Positions 35,463 through 46,962 of a DNA stretch of 64,000 nt are shown here, piece after piece (position 1 is the stretch's first letter; each line of letters starts with the position of its first letter). Made by a program: the position numbers and the translations under genes. Under the pieces are notes generated by a model, which was not told the DNA's origin, made no database searches, and saw nothing but the letters and a program-made list of their open reading frames with translations. Source of the stretch: Sepioteuthis lessoniana (lineage: Eukaryota; Mollusca; Cephalopoda; Myopsida; Loliginidae); contig OY757939.1 in the NCBI GenBank assembly GCA_963585895.1, positions 40,134,141 through 40,198,140 of the forward strand, written 5' to 3'.

Positions 35463-36480
35463 ATATTTTTGTAATAATCTTCCATTAGTTCCTGGGTTTT
35501 TTTAAAATTTTCTTTTTAATATAATATTTCCATAATTTTTTAGATCAAATTTTCTATGACCAAACTTTTTGTGACCTAATTTCCCTACTACTGCTACCAT
35601 CAATTGCTGCATCGTAATCTACTTTTCAAATATCAAATAATGCTGGTTATATACTGATAGACTAAAGTAATCAGTTCTGAAATTACCTTTACAAACACGC
35701 ACACACTGTAAGGTAGTATTAATACTTCTGAAAATTCGCTATCACAAGTAGAAGTAGATTGTATCATCCAAACAGCAATTATGGGACACATGAGAAAATA
35801 CAAATATGTCATCTTGAAAGTCTTATGTTCTGAGCAAATGATTTGCCAATAGAAAAAAAGCTGCAGACAGCTGTTTGTACAAAGGCTGTAGGTTTTTTGT
35901 CTTAAAAAAAAAACATATGAAGGTAATCAGTTTTACAGAAGACATCTTGTGAAAAGCAGTCATTTGTATTTCTCTAAAAGAGACTGCCACTTTGTTAAAA
36001 GAACTTCCCTACTGAAAATACAAAATCTAAAAGATAACTTAAAATAATAAGAATGTAACATAAATTAATCCATTATGAATTGACAGTTCACAGCATGACA
36101 AAAGAAAAAAAATCTAAAGAAAATTAATCTCCTTAACTTAGATGTTTTGACATTTAAAATACTGTAAAATTAAAATTAATTTCTTTTCTCTGTAATTATT
36201 GTTTACGGACATGTTCTTTGAATTATGAAAATCCATTAATTAGAGGATAAAATAATTTCCAATCTAACTTGCAACATTGGGGATCAGCATTTGCACTGAC
36301 TCTGAACATTATAATTTCCCAAGGGAGATAACAATTAAATGTTAATTATTGAGTACTTCCTCAATATGACTAGACATTGAGCTTAATAGCCTTGAAGCAA
36401 ATTTCAATAAATGGTTGTTTTGATATTGAATGTTATTTTTCAGTTCATAGAGAATAACTACAATTGTTTAAAATAAATAT
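35463..36480. other. Unassigned stretch
   Basis: No repeat family or exon recognised. Confidence 0.25.
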
Positions 36481-36482
36481 AG

Positions 36483-36690
36483 GCTGTAGAGGGTGGGCTG
36501 AAAAATTTACATTATGATGTCATATCTGCTGTTGATGACTTTTTGACCAATGGGATCCAAACACTACAACACCAAGGAAAGAAGTCAGGGGACTGTAAGG
36601 GGAACTATGTTGAAAAATAAACCTCATTTGGTCACATTCCATTAGAGTATCTTGGTATGCCTATGAACTTTTCAGTTGACCCTTGTATAT
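36483..36690. mobile_element. MITE family G, copy 1 (Tc1/mariner-like ends)
   Basis: About 205 bp with ends tgtagagggtgggctgaaaa and, inverted, tacaagggtcaactgaaaag. It shares cattatgatgtcatatctgc or gatgatgtcatatctgcagg, gaccaatgggat, and aaaaataaacctcatttggt with 63140-63343. Confidence 0.75.
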
Positions 36691-36696
36691 TATGCA

Positions 36697-36832
36697 TATG
36701 TGTGTTATATCAGATGATATACAATAGGATCTTTTAAACATTGAATGGCTATATGGGTCCACTAGAATAAAATAGGAACCAAAAAGGGGTCTATAGAGTC
36801 TAAAAAAAAGGGTTGAGAATCACTGGTCTAGG
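36697..36832 (-). mobile_element. hAT-type element end (family H), outward-facing
   Basis: Minus-strand reading starts ccagtgattctcaaccc, then agacccctttttggttcc and ctagtggacccatatagcca. This matches 37381-37480 (tggttctcaacc, ggacccctttgattc, ctggtggacccacataacca). Only this terminus is identified. Confidence 0.65.
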
Positions 36833-37380
36833 AGGAATAAACCACAAGGGGAAAAAATTACTTCTTTGGGTGAAGATTAAATTTAAGCCCACAAAACATT
36901 GGAATCTGACATAATGGAAGCATATTGTGACTAATATATGATTCAGAGTGAAAATGTAATTATATCCAAACTATTCAGGAAGAGCCAATAAAAACTTGGA
37001 CAGATTGTATTTATGATCATTGATGGATGGACTGTTATTCACTAGAAGATTAAGGTTAATAAATGGTTTCTAAAAAGCGAGGTGGAGCCATATCAGCGTG
37101 GTTTCCTATTCCCAATATGATAGAGCTTTTGCATGTGTATATAAGGTGTCACTGATGTCTGTTCAGGCTAGTGAATAGTTGGGAGTTTGGGATCCAAGAA
37201 CTAATGAGTTTTCAGCAGCTTTATGAACCTGCAGCTAATCAGAGTTTTTTCTTAGTGAAAGTGTTTCAAACTTAAAGAAAAAAGAAAAAAGCTTCTACAA
37301 GGCATCATGGAATTTACAAGACTCAATGGTGTTTTAATTGCAAGAAGAGGCACAAACTGGTTGGGAATATGTTATAATAT
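36833..37380. other. Unassigned 550 bp between two outward-facing hAT ends
   Basis: Contains tgcatgtgtatataaggtgt, a TATA-box-like string at about 37130-37150, followed by gtctgttcaggctag. No coding exon. This is a single motif and does not establish a promoter. Confidence 0.3.
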
Positions 37381-37620
37381 CAATGGTTCTCAACCTTTTT
37401 TTACCTATGGACCCCTTTGATTCTTTATTAACTCTGGTGGACCCACATAACCATTCAAGTGATAAAAAATCATATTGTATTTTTATAGTTAAATATTATT
37501 AGAAATTGTTCAAATATTTTGTGTATTGTAGAAGTGTAACTAATTTATTGCACAAAAACTTTAACAACTAAATTCTATGGAAAATGAATGCTCACTAGAA
37601 AAATAAGTCCTAAATATACA
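37381..37620 (+). mobile_element. hAT-type element end (family H), second copy
   Basis: Starts caatggttctcaacctttt and runs to the right. The body beyond 37480 has no match in the window, and its right end is not located. Confidence 0.6.
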
Positions 37621-38380
37621 AGGACATATTTATCTTAAAATGATACTACTTTATTCAATGTGAGTTTTGTGGTTGATTCTGCTCTGCTAGTTTTGAAATA
37701 TTCAGCTCTAATGTTGTCAATGATAATCAAAGATCACCTCTTTGTTCAATGTAGAGTCAGTTACAAGCTTTTGATAGTAAGTTAGACACTCAGCCCAAAC
37801 CAGATTTAACAAGGAAAGATGAAGGAAAAGCACTATTTTCAGTGTATCAATTTGCATTAGAATGTTGCAAGTTATGAGGGAATAGTATCCCCCCACCCCA
37901 AGAAAGCTTGAGTAACAGACCAGAATGTAAAAGCAACACATAGCCATACCCAAAATTTACCAGAAGTAGAAAAGGATCACTGTCTCAGCTAATTTGTTGC
38001 CAAAGTCAATTCATATGATATGGTTTCCAAGAAATTCATATTATCGTATTTACAAGAAATGTTCAGTAATACTGAATATAATGGTGCGAAATGCAAAATA
38101 ATTCCTATAAAAATTCTTGTAGGAAAAATAATAAAAATAATAATAAATGACTTAAATGAAAGTTTTGATGTAGTATTTAGATGATCGTGTCATTTTTAAA
38201 GCTCTAATCATTTTGGAAATTTCATGGAAGTGGAAAAGGTTATAACTTGAGATTGTTAAGTCTGAATAGTAAGGTGGATATAGAACTTTCCATTCAAATT
38301 GCTACTGTTTTTTTTGTTGTCCTAGTCATCCATAAAATAATCAGGTATTTTTGTGCAGCAAGTGGATTTTATGTATGTAT
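37621..38380. other. Unassigned stretch
   Basis: Minus-strand open frame 37717-37953 shows no known domain. Nothing supported. Confidence 0.25.
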
Positions 38381-38665
38381 TTATTCAACCCTTCTATCAT
38401 GAGAACGATGTGTGTGTCACATCATTCTCATTTTTAAGCTAATTTTTAAGCACAGTACAACAGGCTTGAATTCAGCATTTTCGTTCTCCTAGACCAGTTG
38501 TCATACCAAGATTAAAGAGCCCAGTTTGCCCTACTATTTACTCATAGTTGGGTGAAGAATAGCTGGATTCATACTTTTCATAAGGGTATTATAGCTATGT
38601 GAAATGCAAACAGCTTCATCTAGGATGGGGACTTTGGTCCATTTCCTAAAATGATAAACAATAAG
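38381..38665 (-). mobile_element. SINE-D, near complete, decayed
   Basis: Tail at left (attcaacccttctatcatga), body ggcttgaattcagcattttc, tatttactcatagttggg and agctggattcatacttttca. The head is degraded near 38650. Confidence 0.7.
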
Positions 38666-39995
38666 CCATGAATGACTCCAAGCTGATTTTATGTAATTGT
38701 GTAGCGGACATTTTTTTAATACTTTATAGCTGCATGTAGTACATTTTGGCAGAGTTAGTCTTGACTGAACAAAAAACAATTCTACCATCAAGGACTTTTT
38801 CAGATTCAAACGTAATTTTGGAATAGTAGTAGTAGCACCCTTGTTTGACCAGTTTTGGTGGTAAATATTACGATGAAGAATATGTTTTGTTTCTAACCAA
38901 AACTACACCATCACCAACATCACAATTCCTTTAGTTATTTACATTATATTCGTAATGATTATCAAATAATAATCATTTCATCTTAATTAGCATCTTCTTG
39001 ATTAAAGATGTCTAGCAAAGTTAGATTTGCCTCAAAACAGCTCATGTTATAAATGCATTTAAAATCCTGCAAAGTTTGTTATATATCACCAAGAAATAAA
39101 GGTTTACATTGCATTTGGTGTGGATAATTTGCATACAGGTTTTAACAAAACCAGGTTTAATAAATAATTAGTTTATGTTACTGATTTCTAATATTATTAT
39201 TTTATTCTCAAATATATTAAAAGCAATCCGATATATAATTCTATACAGAAATCAATTAAAACACAATTGAAATAAGTCTAATATTTTTTATGTGTATTTT
39301 TAGTTTCATTAGTCTTTCTAATTGATTGCATTAAAACTTATTATATATATGATATACACCCAACAGAGGGTGTATATTTTTACTAGTTGTATTAATGTAG
39401 TAGTATCACTATTTTATTTGTGATGATGGTATGCATCCAGGCATACATATGCTTCAGATGTGCATTTGTTTTAAATGGTGATTTCAGCTGTTGTTTGTTA
39501 GTAAATGTGGCACCAAATATTCAAGTTTACAGACTTGGCTAAATGCAGCCAAAATGACTCACATGATGTTGTGAGGTGAGTGTAGTTAGACTAGTGCATT
39601 GTTTTCCTTGGCAGGTCAGTTCTGGATTGGTTTCCATGACCTGGTGTTATTTATCCCAATCCAGGTTCACTGGTCATTTCACTTCAAAGCTTGTCCTTTG
39701 TTTTGAATTTGCAAAGCTGGAACTTGGTAAACCACTTATAGGATATCAGATAGCCAATAGCTACTTTTCCAAATATTTGGTTGATTTTCCACATTGATTG
39801 AGCTGAACTGAGGCACACTCTTTGAAATCTTATAGTTATTCACCACTGTTACTGAGAAATTGATTTTTCCCCAACTGATATTGTGAATGTTTTGATGCAA
39901 GTAAAACTGTAATGGCTGCTAACTACTCATATATACATACACATACACATACATTTGTGCATGTAATTTATTCATTTTCGGTTCACATTTCAATG
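38666..39995. other. Unassigned stretch
   Basis: 39530-39830 is less AT-rich and open on the plus strand for 73 codons (39576-39797). It has an upstream ccttggcag acceptor-like string but no recognised domain. I do not call it a gene. Confidence 0.3.
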
Positions 39996-39996
39996 C

Positions 39997-39998
<2 letters not shown>

Positions 39999-40055
<57 letters not shown>
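39999..40055. repeat. Compound (TA)n(TG)n microsatellite
   Basis: About seven TA and about twenty TG units, ending directly at a SINE-C head. Confidence 0.95.
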
Positions 40056-40057
<2 letters not shown>

Positions 40058-40318
40058 AGGTTTTAGTAGTGGGTAGAGTGTTTGCTGATGGCTTGGGAGA
40101 CTGAGGTTCAATCCCATGTCGAGTCATACCAAAGACTCAAAAAATAGTACTTGATGCCACCTCACTTAACACTCAGCATTATAAAGTACAGACCAAGGGT
40201 AAAGCAGAGCAATCCAGGGAAAGTAGTAGCATGCTCCCCTACACCTCGGTGTAGTAGCAAATAAAAAGGGAGCCTTTGGGTTGCCCTCAACTACAGTTGT
40301 CACCTTTACTTTACTTTA
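40058..40318 (+). mobile_element. SINE-C, full length
   Basis: Head tttagtagtgggtagagtg, box B ggttcaatcccatgtcg, and a tail of three ttttact-like units followed by (TA)n. Confidence 0.85.
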
Positions 40319-40329
40319 TATATATATAT

Positions 40330-41095
40330 ATAGTAGGTTGGTTTAAAGTGGCGTGCCTCTCAGGAAGCGTGCCTCCCAGGAAGCGGGTGCATAAAATTGC
40401 CCAGTTCTATCAACATTTCACTTAAGAGGCATTAGTCGATTAGTCACAAGAAATTTTCCAAAGTTGCTAAGCTAAGAGAATTGAAAAAGTGTATAAATAC
40501 ATTGAATGTCCAAGAAGAATTTTCTCTCAGATTTAAGAAGTTTCTTTCCAAACTAAATGGTGAATATGCGGTTTAGAATCAGATCCTTACAGTGACACAT
40601 TGCTCAGTGGTGACAACCACTGTTGGACTCATTCTCAGTAGAGTAGAAGGTTCAATATACATTCCTTTCTTTATTTCTTTTTATCTTGTATATACAAAGT
40701 GCTTTTTTCAAGAAATATATCAAATAATTGGGTCTGATCAGAAAGATAAAAGATATAATCATTTTTTTTGAAAAATTACTCTTATTTTAAGGAAAATATG
40801 ACTATATTTGTTTTTTTTACATTTTGTATCATAAAACATCTTAAAAGGTGAAAATAAAAAGTAAATAAATAACAAAGTGATTTGCATACATTATATATTG
40901 TGATATTGTTGTATTAAAAAACAAATTTTCCTATTATAACACAGATGTTAAACAGTTTTTGTTTTTTTTCTCGTAGTCACATGAGAAATATACAAGTGAG
41001 AATAAGTTAGTGTTATAAGGAATATAATTTATATAAAAATGCACACTGTAAAATGTCATGACTTATACTATATTTTCAGCATTAAACAAGTACAC
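40330..41095. other. Unassigned stretch
   Basis: A short tandem, gcgtgcctcycaggaa, occurs twice at about 40351-40383. Otherwise AT-rich with nothing recognised. Confidence 0.3.
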
Positions 41096-41099
41096 AGAA

Positions 41100-41102
<3 letters not shown>

Positions 41103-41133
<31 letters not shown>
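41103..41133. repeat. (TA)n microsatellite at the Repeat A hairpin end
   Basis: About 15 units, abutting the hairpin terminus of the next Repeat A copy. Confidence 0.9.
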
Positions 41134-41136
<3 letters not shown>

Positions 41137-41925
41137 TTTTAATGGTATGTCAACTTGTCTAGGGTTATTTATGCCATATTCACATTTTTTGCCAAGTTAT
41201 TTATTTTTTGGCACACATTTATATATCAAATATTCCTATCAAATACAAATAATTTGCACTCAATTGTATGGTTTTAAGTAGTCCTATCTAATAATTAAAT
41301 GATTTCAAGTAATTATTTCTACCTCATAAGAGTCATTTATTTTGGACACAGTTAAATGGTTTCAAGTAATTAATAATAATAATGATAATAATAATAATCC
41401 TTAGTAAACATAATTTGAAACAGTTGTATCTTCAAGTAATTATTCTTATCTATGTAAATAATTTGCACAGAGTTTGGTGGTTTCAAGTAATCCTATATAA
41501 TAATAATTCATACGGAAGTATATGATTTTGAGTAATTATCTTCTCTAAAAATAATCATTTGTTTGCACATAGTTATATAGTTTCAAGGAACTAATAATAA
41601 TAATCTTTTGTAAACAATTATGGCTTCAAGCAACTATTCTTAATACAAATAATTTACAGTTATATGCTATCAAGTAATCCTATCAAATACAAATAATTTT
41701 TAACCAGATGTATTTGACCCATAGCTCAGATCTTAACAGGTATTATCCTTCCGGGGTTAGAGTGAACCTGTCAGTAATGGCAATAAAGGGGAACACCCTC
41801 AGATCTATGAAACTGGAGCCTCACCATTATATGATGCAGTTTAGTGTCATACCTAGCACACCCCTTGGGGGTCTTACTCCTCTGCAGGAGATACAGTCAA
41901 TGCTAAGCTATACCAACAGGGTTAT
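41137..41925 (+). mobile_element. Repeat A copy, longest single copy
   Basis: The hairpin reads atggtatgtcaacttgtct. The variable zone (about 41170-41700) contains many drifting units of the type tatggttttaagta then cctatctaataat. The conserved block is at 41715-41920. Confidence 0.85.
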
Positions 41926-42580
41926 ATATATCTAAATAGCCTGTAGATGAAATATATACACAAATAGCAAAAATAAAAATTACAGCCGATTTTTATAAAA
42001 AATGTTATGAGTGAACTTGAAAAGTATAAAATTCCCTTTCAAGAGGGATACAATAAGAGAGGAAAAATGAAAAAAAAAAGAAAGGAAAATCACTGTTAAG
42101 TGATAAGGTAAACATTTCAGAGGAAGAGATGTAAGTCATGATGCAGAAGAATTTTCTTTTATCCTTCTGGCCACACCAATAGGATACATGGATATTAATA
42201 GATTCTATGAATTCCTACAGACTGTCGATATAGTTCACAATGGAAAAAGAATACAATAATGAAGTTGTTTTCCGAAATATCCTCTTAACTTGCACTCAGA
42301 ATGTGAATTTAAGATATCTGTATAGAGGAAACTTATATGCATGGATTTAAAAGTAAAGAAAAAGAAGATAATCTTAAAGAATCAACTTTGATTAAAAAAA
42401 TGTTGCTCAAGTCAGGAATAAAGATCTGATATATTTATCAGAAATCAAAGCATCAACAGAAACATTCTATCTACTAACTAAAAAAGATAATTATTAACTT
42501 TTGGATAACATCATCACTAGTAAATTCATCAAATGGTAAATTTTTCATATCTCAATTCAGAATTGAATAAAACCAGCTTA
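41926..42580. other. Unassigned stretch
   Basis: Nothing recognised. Confidence 0.25.
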
Positions 42581-42582
42581 AA

Positions 42583-42822
42583 GGTTGGTTTGGTTTGGTT
42601 GTTTAATAGCATATCAACTTTCATGGGTTATATAATGCCAAAGCAATCCTAGTAGAAAGACTGCCCTAGTACTATTCAACCTATAGCTGAGAAGGATAAA
42701 GGAGTTCATGCCTTTTCCAAGGGTATTAGTCTGAAAGTGAAAGTAATAGTGCAACTGGAGTTCAAACTCACTTATTACAATGTCGCTGTCGAGCTTGTTA
42801 GCCACTACATCATGGGGACTCC
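42583..42822 (-). mobile_element. SINE-B, near complete
   Basis: Tail ggtttggttgtttaatagc at left with the hairpin, and the head at right ending gccactacatcatggggact. Confidence 0.85.
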
Positions 42823-43690
42823 CCCCAACAGCTAGGGAGTGAGAAGTAGGAGAAACCCTATATTATAAGAGAAATTAATCTGAGATGTTGAATTAACCAA
42901 GAATCATATTCAACTATTGTCAATATTGTCACTTAGTATTTACTGTATATCATTCATTACAGACAAAAACTTTTTATTATGTGGGTTAAAAAAGAAAAAT
43001 ATTTGGCTTCCAAAGTAAATGCTCTTGTTGGCATCATTATTTGGAAGCCCTCAGATAGAATTATTTTAGTTGTTATCAGTAGTACAAAACAACATGTTTT
43101 ATGCATTGTAAACCAGACTGTAATCTAAAAATGGGAAAAATCTCAATGTACATGAGAATTATTTTTTGTACAGCTATGGCAGTATTTTCATTGAGGCCCA
43201 ACCCAGTCTCCCTCCACATGGTGATTGTTTCCAAATAGAGATCTATCAGTCACCAGGTTCTGATTGAAATTGCTAAAGCTACAGGTTAGCTCGAGAGAGA
43301 GAGAGAGAGAGAGAGAAAGAAAGAGGAAAAAACAAACAAACAAATAACAAAACACAAAAAAAAACAAAAACAACACAAAAACGAATTCTGAGAATACATT
43401 TGCCATTTCTTTATTTACTCTTTGAGTTTATCTTGGTTAAAAGGTGGCTTATGAGACTTTGCAGTTTGAACTTGGACACTGACCCTTCACTATGCAATCA
43501 TCCCTTTCCAGCTGATGGTCAGCTAACTGTTGTCTTATGCTCTCCTTGAGACTTATATATAAAAATCTATATTTTATCAAATTTGAAATAGATGAAATGA
43601 TATGAATTCATTACTGAGAACAAAACACTCATCTTGTCTCAATCCTGGTTTGTTTTGATACTCCTCTCCATTCTTTTAAAATAATTAAAC
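42823..43690. other. Unassigned stretch with a (GA)n tract
   Basis: (GA)n lies at 43291-43316. 43180-43260 and 43440-43560 are less AT-rich, but no exon is recognisable. Confidence 0.3.
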
Positions 43691-43691
43691 A

Positions 43692-43926
43692 GATTGGCCT
43701 AATGAGTAGAGTGCTTGCCAATGGTCTGGGAGACTGGGTCATACCAAAGACCCAAAAAATAGTACTTGATGCCACCTTGCTTAACACTCAGCATTATAAG
43801 GTAAGGATCAAGGGTTAAGTGTAGCAATCCAAGGAATGGAGTAGTGCCCTCCTCTACACCTCGGTGTAGTAGCTATTGAAAAGAGAGCCTTTGGGTCACC
43901 CTCGACTAAGGTCGCCCACTTTACTC
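43692..43926 (+). mobile_element. SINE-C with box-B deletion
   Basis: Head attggcctaatgagtagagt is intact. The box B segment between gggagactggg and tcataccaaag is missing, so this copy lacks its internal promoter B element. Confidence 0.85.
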
Positions 43927-44097
43927 TTTTTTACTTATCTTATGATCCATATACATAGAGAGAGTAAGCACTATATGTGTGCATGTATGTGTGCTTATTC
44001 TAAAGTTTATTTTATCTTTTCATTTTAAACCAGAAGATTTTCCTTTTTAACTAGTGAAATAATTTAAAAGAATTTCAAATTCTGAAATCAAAGATTT

Positions 44098-44370
44098 GAT
44101 TTTAACAGCATGTCAACCTGTTTAGTGTCATTTTATTCCTAGAAGATAGGGGACTGGTTTCGTTTGGTTTGATTGCATATCAACCATTGTAGGTTATTCA
44201 ATGTCAAATCCATTTTTATACAAAAACAGTTCTATTTCAAACAATTCAGTTTAGCATAAGTACAGTTTTTTTATTCACACACAGTTAAATGTAAAAAGAG
44301 TTTGGTTTAGTTTGGTATTATGGCATATCAAACATTGTAGGTTATTAAATGCCGAATCCATTTTTATACA
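44098..44370 (+). mobile_element. Repeat A cluster, first part (three hairpin termini)
   Basis: Hairpin-like termini at about 44103, 44172 and 44322 follow one another within 220 bp. The first is A-type (cagcatgtcaacc) and the other two are B-type (gcatatcaacc, gcatatcaaac). This suggests repeated insertion at or near the same tail sequence. Confidence 0.7.
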
Positions 44371-44526
44371 TATCATCATCATGTCATGCCACTAGCACGG
44401 ATATCTCTGACCCTCTCTCGCCACTTTTCCCTATCGTTCATCGCCTCTGGCGGTCTTCAAGGGCTACATCCCGTATCCTCAGATAGCTGCTGAATGTATG
44501 TTTGTGCTGGTCGTCCTGCTTTTGCC
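44371..44526 (-). mobile_element. 3' fragment of the GC-rich LINE, inserted in Repeat A
   Basis: Reverse complement matches the end of the 47.9-48.4 kb LINE: aaaagcaggacgaccagcac, gatacgggatgtagccc, gagagagggtcagagatatc and cgtgctagtggcatgac, followed by an (ATG)n tail. About 155 bp, 5'-truncated, flanked on both sides by Repeat A variable-zone sequence. Confidence 0.85.
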
Positions 44527-45313
44527 CAAACAATTCATTTTAGTATAAGTACACTGTTTAAATGTCAAAAGTTCTATTTCAAACAATTCAGTTTAGCAAA
44601 AGTACATAGGTTCAAAGTCAAAAACAGTTCTATTTCAAACAATTCACTTTAAAAGTCAAAACAGTTCTATTTCAAACAATACAGTTTAGTTCTATTTGAC
44701 CCATAGATAGGACCCTATCAGTTGCTACCACTCTGAGCCAGAGTGAACCTGGGAGTGATAACAATAAAGGGGTACTCCACATTTACCAAAGCTCCAGTAT
44801 TATTGGAGCTTCATCATCAGATTGTTTAGTGTCAAATCCAGGACACTCATTGGGGGAGTTTTACCCATCTGCAGAGATGCAGTCAGTGTATTCTGCAGCT
44901 CTAGCTGTCTAGGCTACAGGACACTCGTCGGGGGAATGTTTTACCCACCTGCTGAGATGCAGTCAGTGTATTCTACAGCCCTAGCTATCTGGGCCTTAGA
45001 AGATAGGGAATTATATTCTTTGTACATTTATATATTTTTGGGCAGTTGTGTCAGTTGTGCATAGAATTACATGATTTCAAGTATTTATTATACAAATAAT
45101 TTGCACACAGTTGTATGGTTTCAAGTATTCCTATCTAATACTACTAATAATAGTTTCAAGTAATTTTTTCTATCTAATAATAGTCATTTGTTTGCTTAGT
45201 TATATGGTTTCAAACAACTAATAATGGTTCTCAGTAAACAATTGTAGCTTCAAGTAAATATTCTAGATATAAATAATTTAGTTAAATGGCATCAAGTATT
45301 CCTATTGTAATAC

Positions 45314-45315
<2 letters not shown>
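44527..45315 (+). mobile_element. Repeat A cluster, second part
   Basis: The cagttctatttcaaacaa units (44527-44690) and a conserved block (44700-44915) are present. The block's last 65 bp or so (aggacactcrttgggggar, tgcagtcagtgtattctrca) is duplicated at 44920-44993. A second variable zone follows to 45315. Confidence 0.75.

Positions 45316-45316
<1 letters not shown>

Positions 45317-45375
<59 letters not shown>
45317..45375. repeat. (TA)n microsatellite, about 29 units
   Basis: Starts where the Repeat A variable zone breaks off. Confidence 0.95.
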
Positions 45376-45380
<5 letters not shown>

Positions 45381-45532
45381 TAAAAAGACAGTATTTAATC
45401 CAGTAAATCCAGAGTTGGGAACCATTCTAAGCAGGCCAATTAAAATATTCAAATATAGAATATCAAATTTAACTAATCTTGGGCAAGAGCTAAATGCAAA
45501 TAAATTTATTATCTTAATGTGATTGATTGTTG

Positions 45533-45533
<1 letters not shown>

Positions 45534-45567
<34 letters not shown>
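45534..45567. repeat. (TA)n microsatellite
   Basis: About 17 units, just outside the second Penelope-like element. Confidence 0.95.
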
Positions 45568-45569
<2 letters not shown>

Positions 45570-45598
45570 AAGAGTGTATATTTAGGCAGCAAGTTATA

Positions 45599-46750
45599 AT
45601 TCAAGCAAGTTTTGTTAAAGACAACAGAACACTGTTTTTTATTTTTAATTCTATTTTTTCAAGTCTCCTTGTTATTTTTCTTGAGTCAGGATCTAGATGG
45701 TAAAGGATTTGTCCCATATCTTCTGCCCAAGCACTTTTGACCATACTTTTGGTCATCATTGGGGTAGTATAGTTTGAGTTAGAACGTTTTCAGTGTTTTG
45801 TTTTAAAATGTTTGGTTGGAAAAAGGTTTACTAATAGAGTTAGTGATTTTAGTTATTAAAAATATTTAACATGTTGGTGCCAGTATTTATTTATGCTTAG
45901 TTTTTTTAAATTTTTTATGCATACTGCTTCTAGGATTTGTAATCATTTTTTATTATTGGTTTTATATATAATTATTGTATTATCTGTGAGAATCTTCCTT
46001 ACATCGGAAGATTAAGTTCGTTAGTGCTATTGTTGTTTTATAATTAAATGTTGTTTTATGGCGCTATTTTTAGAAAGGTGATAAGTGAGATGACAACATA
46101 ATGTTGTGGTTGTGTAGCTTATGTAAGAATTATTTTTGTTTTTCAGGAGGCACTCTTGAAATGGACATATAAATTTATAAACTTCATTGGTTTTGTTTAG
46201 GTGTATTTTATTGGAGTTGGTGTTATTCTTAATGATAAGGTTTGATGTTTTAAATTTAATGTCGTAGATGATAAGTTTTATTTGTTTTTGTTTTTCAATA
46301 GGTTTAATGTGTCTTTTTATAATGTTGGTTATTGCTTTTTCGTCTAATTTGCAGTTATAGTGCATTTGATTTCTGTAATATAGATTAATTCTGTTTGTGT
46401 TGTTATTGTTGGTAGTGTTACTATTTTTGTTAATGTTTTGAAGATATAATTTGATTCGTTGATCGACCTGTTTATTAGGAAAATTGTTATTAACAAGGGT
46501 TTGTTTTATGTTGGTAAATTTTTTGTAAAATATTGTCTTAGATAAGATGTAAAATACTCTATGAATTAAATTTCTTATAACTGCTATTTTATATTTTTAG
46601 GGACATTCATTGTGGTAGTTAAATAGACTTGAAAGAATAAAATTAAAATTAATAAACAGTGTTCCATCATCTTTAACAAAACTTGCTTGAATATATAAGA
46701 AAGTTTTGTTAAAGATGATGGAACACTGTTTATCATTTTTAATTTCATTT
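45599..46750 (-). mobile_element. Second Penelope-like element: C-terminal GIY-YIG part with inverted terminal repeats
   Basis: The minus-strand reading around 46027-46365 gives NKTNEVYKFICPFQEC, then NSYISYTTTTLCCHLTYHL and AIKQHL. This is the GIY-YIG domain (VYkfxC...YIGxTxxxLxxRLxxH) of Penelope-like elements with degenerate catalytic positions. Upstream, FPNKQVDQRIKLYLQNI at about 46430-46500 fits the linker between RT and endonuclease. The RT itself is gone. A segment of about 55 bp (ttcaagcaagttttgttaaa, gaacactg) lies at 45599-45655. It is inverted at 46636-46692 and appears a third time at 46700-46750. Terminal repeats in mixed orientation are known for this class. It is a fossil. Confidence 0.8.
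46636..46750. repeat. Near-perfect palindrome at the Penelope-like 5' side
   Basis: cagtgttccatcatctttaa on the left arm and ttaaagatgatggaacactg on the right arm are exact reverse complements, with about 45 bp arms around a short loop. Confidence 0.9.
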
Positions 46751-46842
46751 TTTCATCAAGATGATGATTGTCGTATAAAGACGGCAGGAAACTAGAGGCT
46801 GCAGATAAGCATCCATGCTATTAAATATATATAAAAACTAAT

Positions 46843-46962
46843 ATATATTCATTTATTATTATATTATATAATAGCTCTATGACAGATATTGAGCACTCTC
46901 AAAATTATACCGTATTTGGTCTGCCACAAACCCACCAAATGAGATAGTGACAATCATATACT
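46843..46962 (-). mobile_element. Helitron 3' non-coding piece, second copy
   Basis: Reverse complement shares agagtgctcaayatctrkga, tagagctattatat and the preceding gttgtcact or attgtcact with the end of the 19.0-19.4 kb Helitron remnant. Confidence 0.6.

Noticed and set aside
37130-37160. TATA-box-like string as a promoter
   Set aside because: AT-rich background makes such strings common, and no initiator, CpG richness or downstream exon supports it.
39576-39797. 73-codon plus-strand frame with an acceptor-like string
   Set aside because: No recognisable protein, no donor at a sensible place, and opposite to the JNK strand.
46027-46365. 112-codon minus-strand frame as a host gene
   Set aside because: It reads as the GIY-YIG end of a Penelope-like element, with terminal repeats around it.
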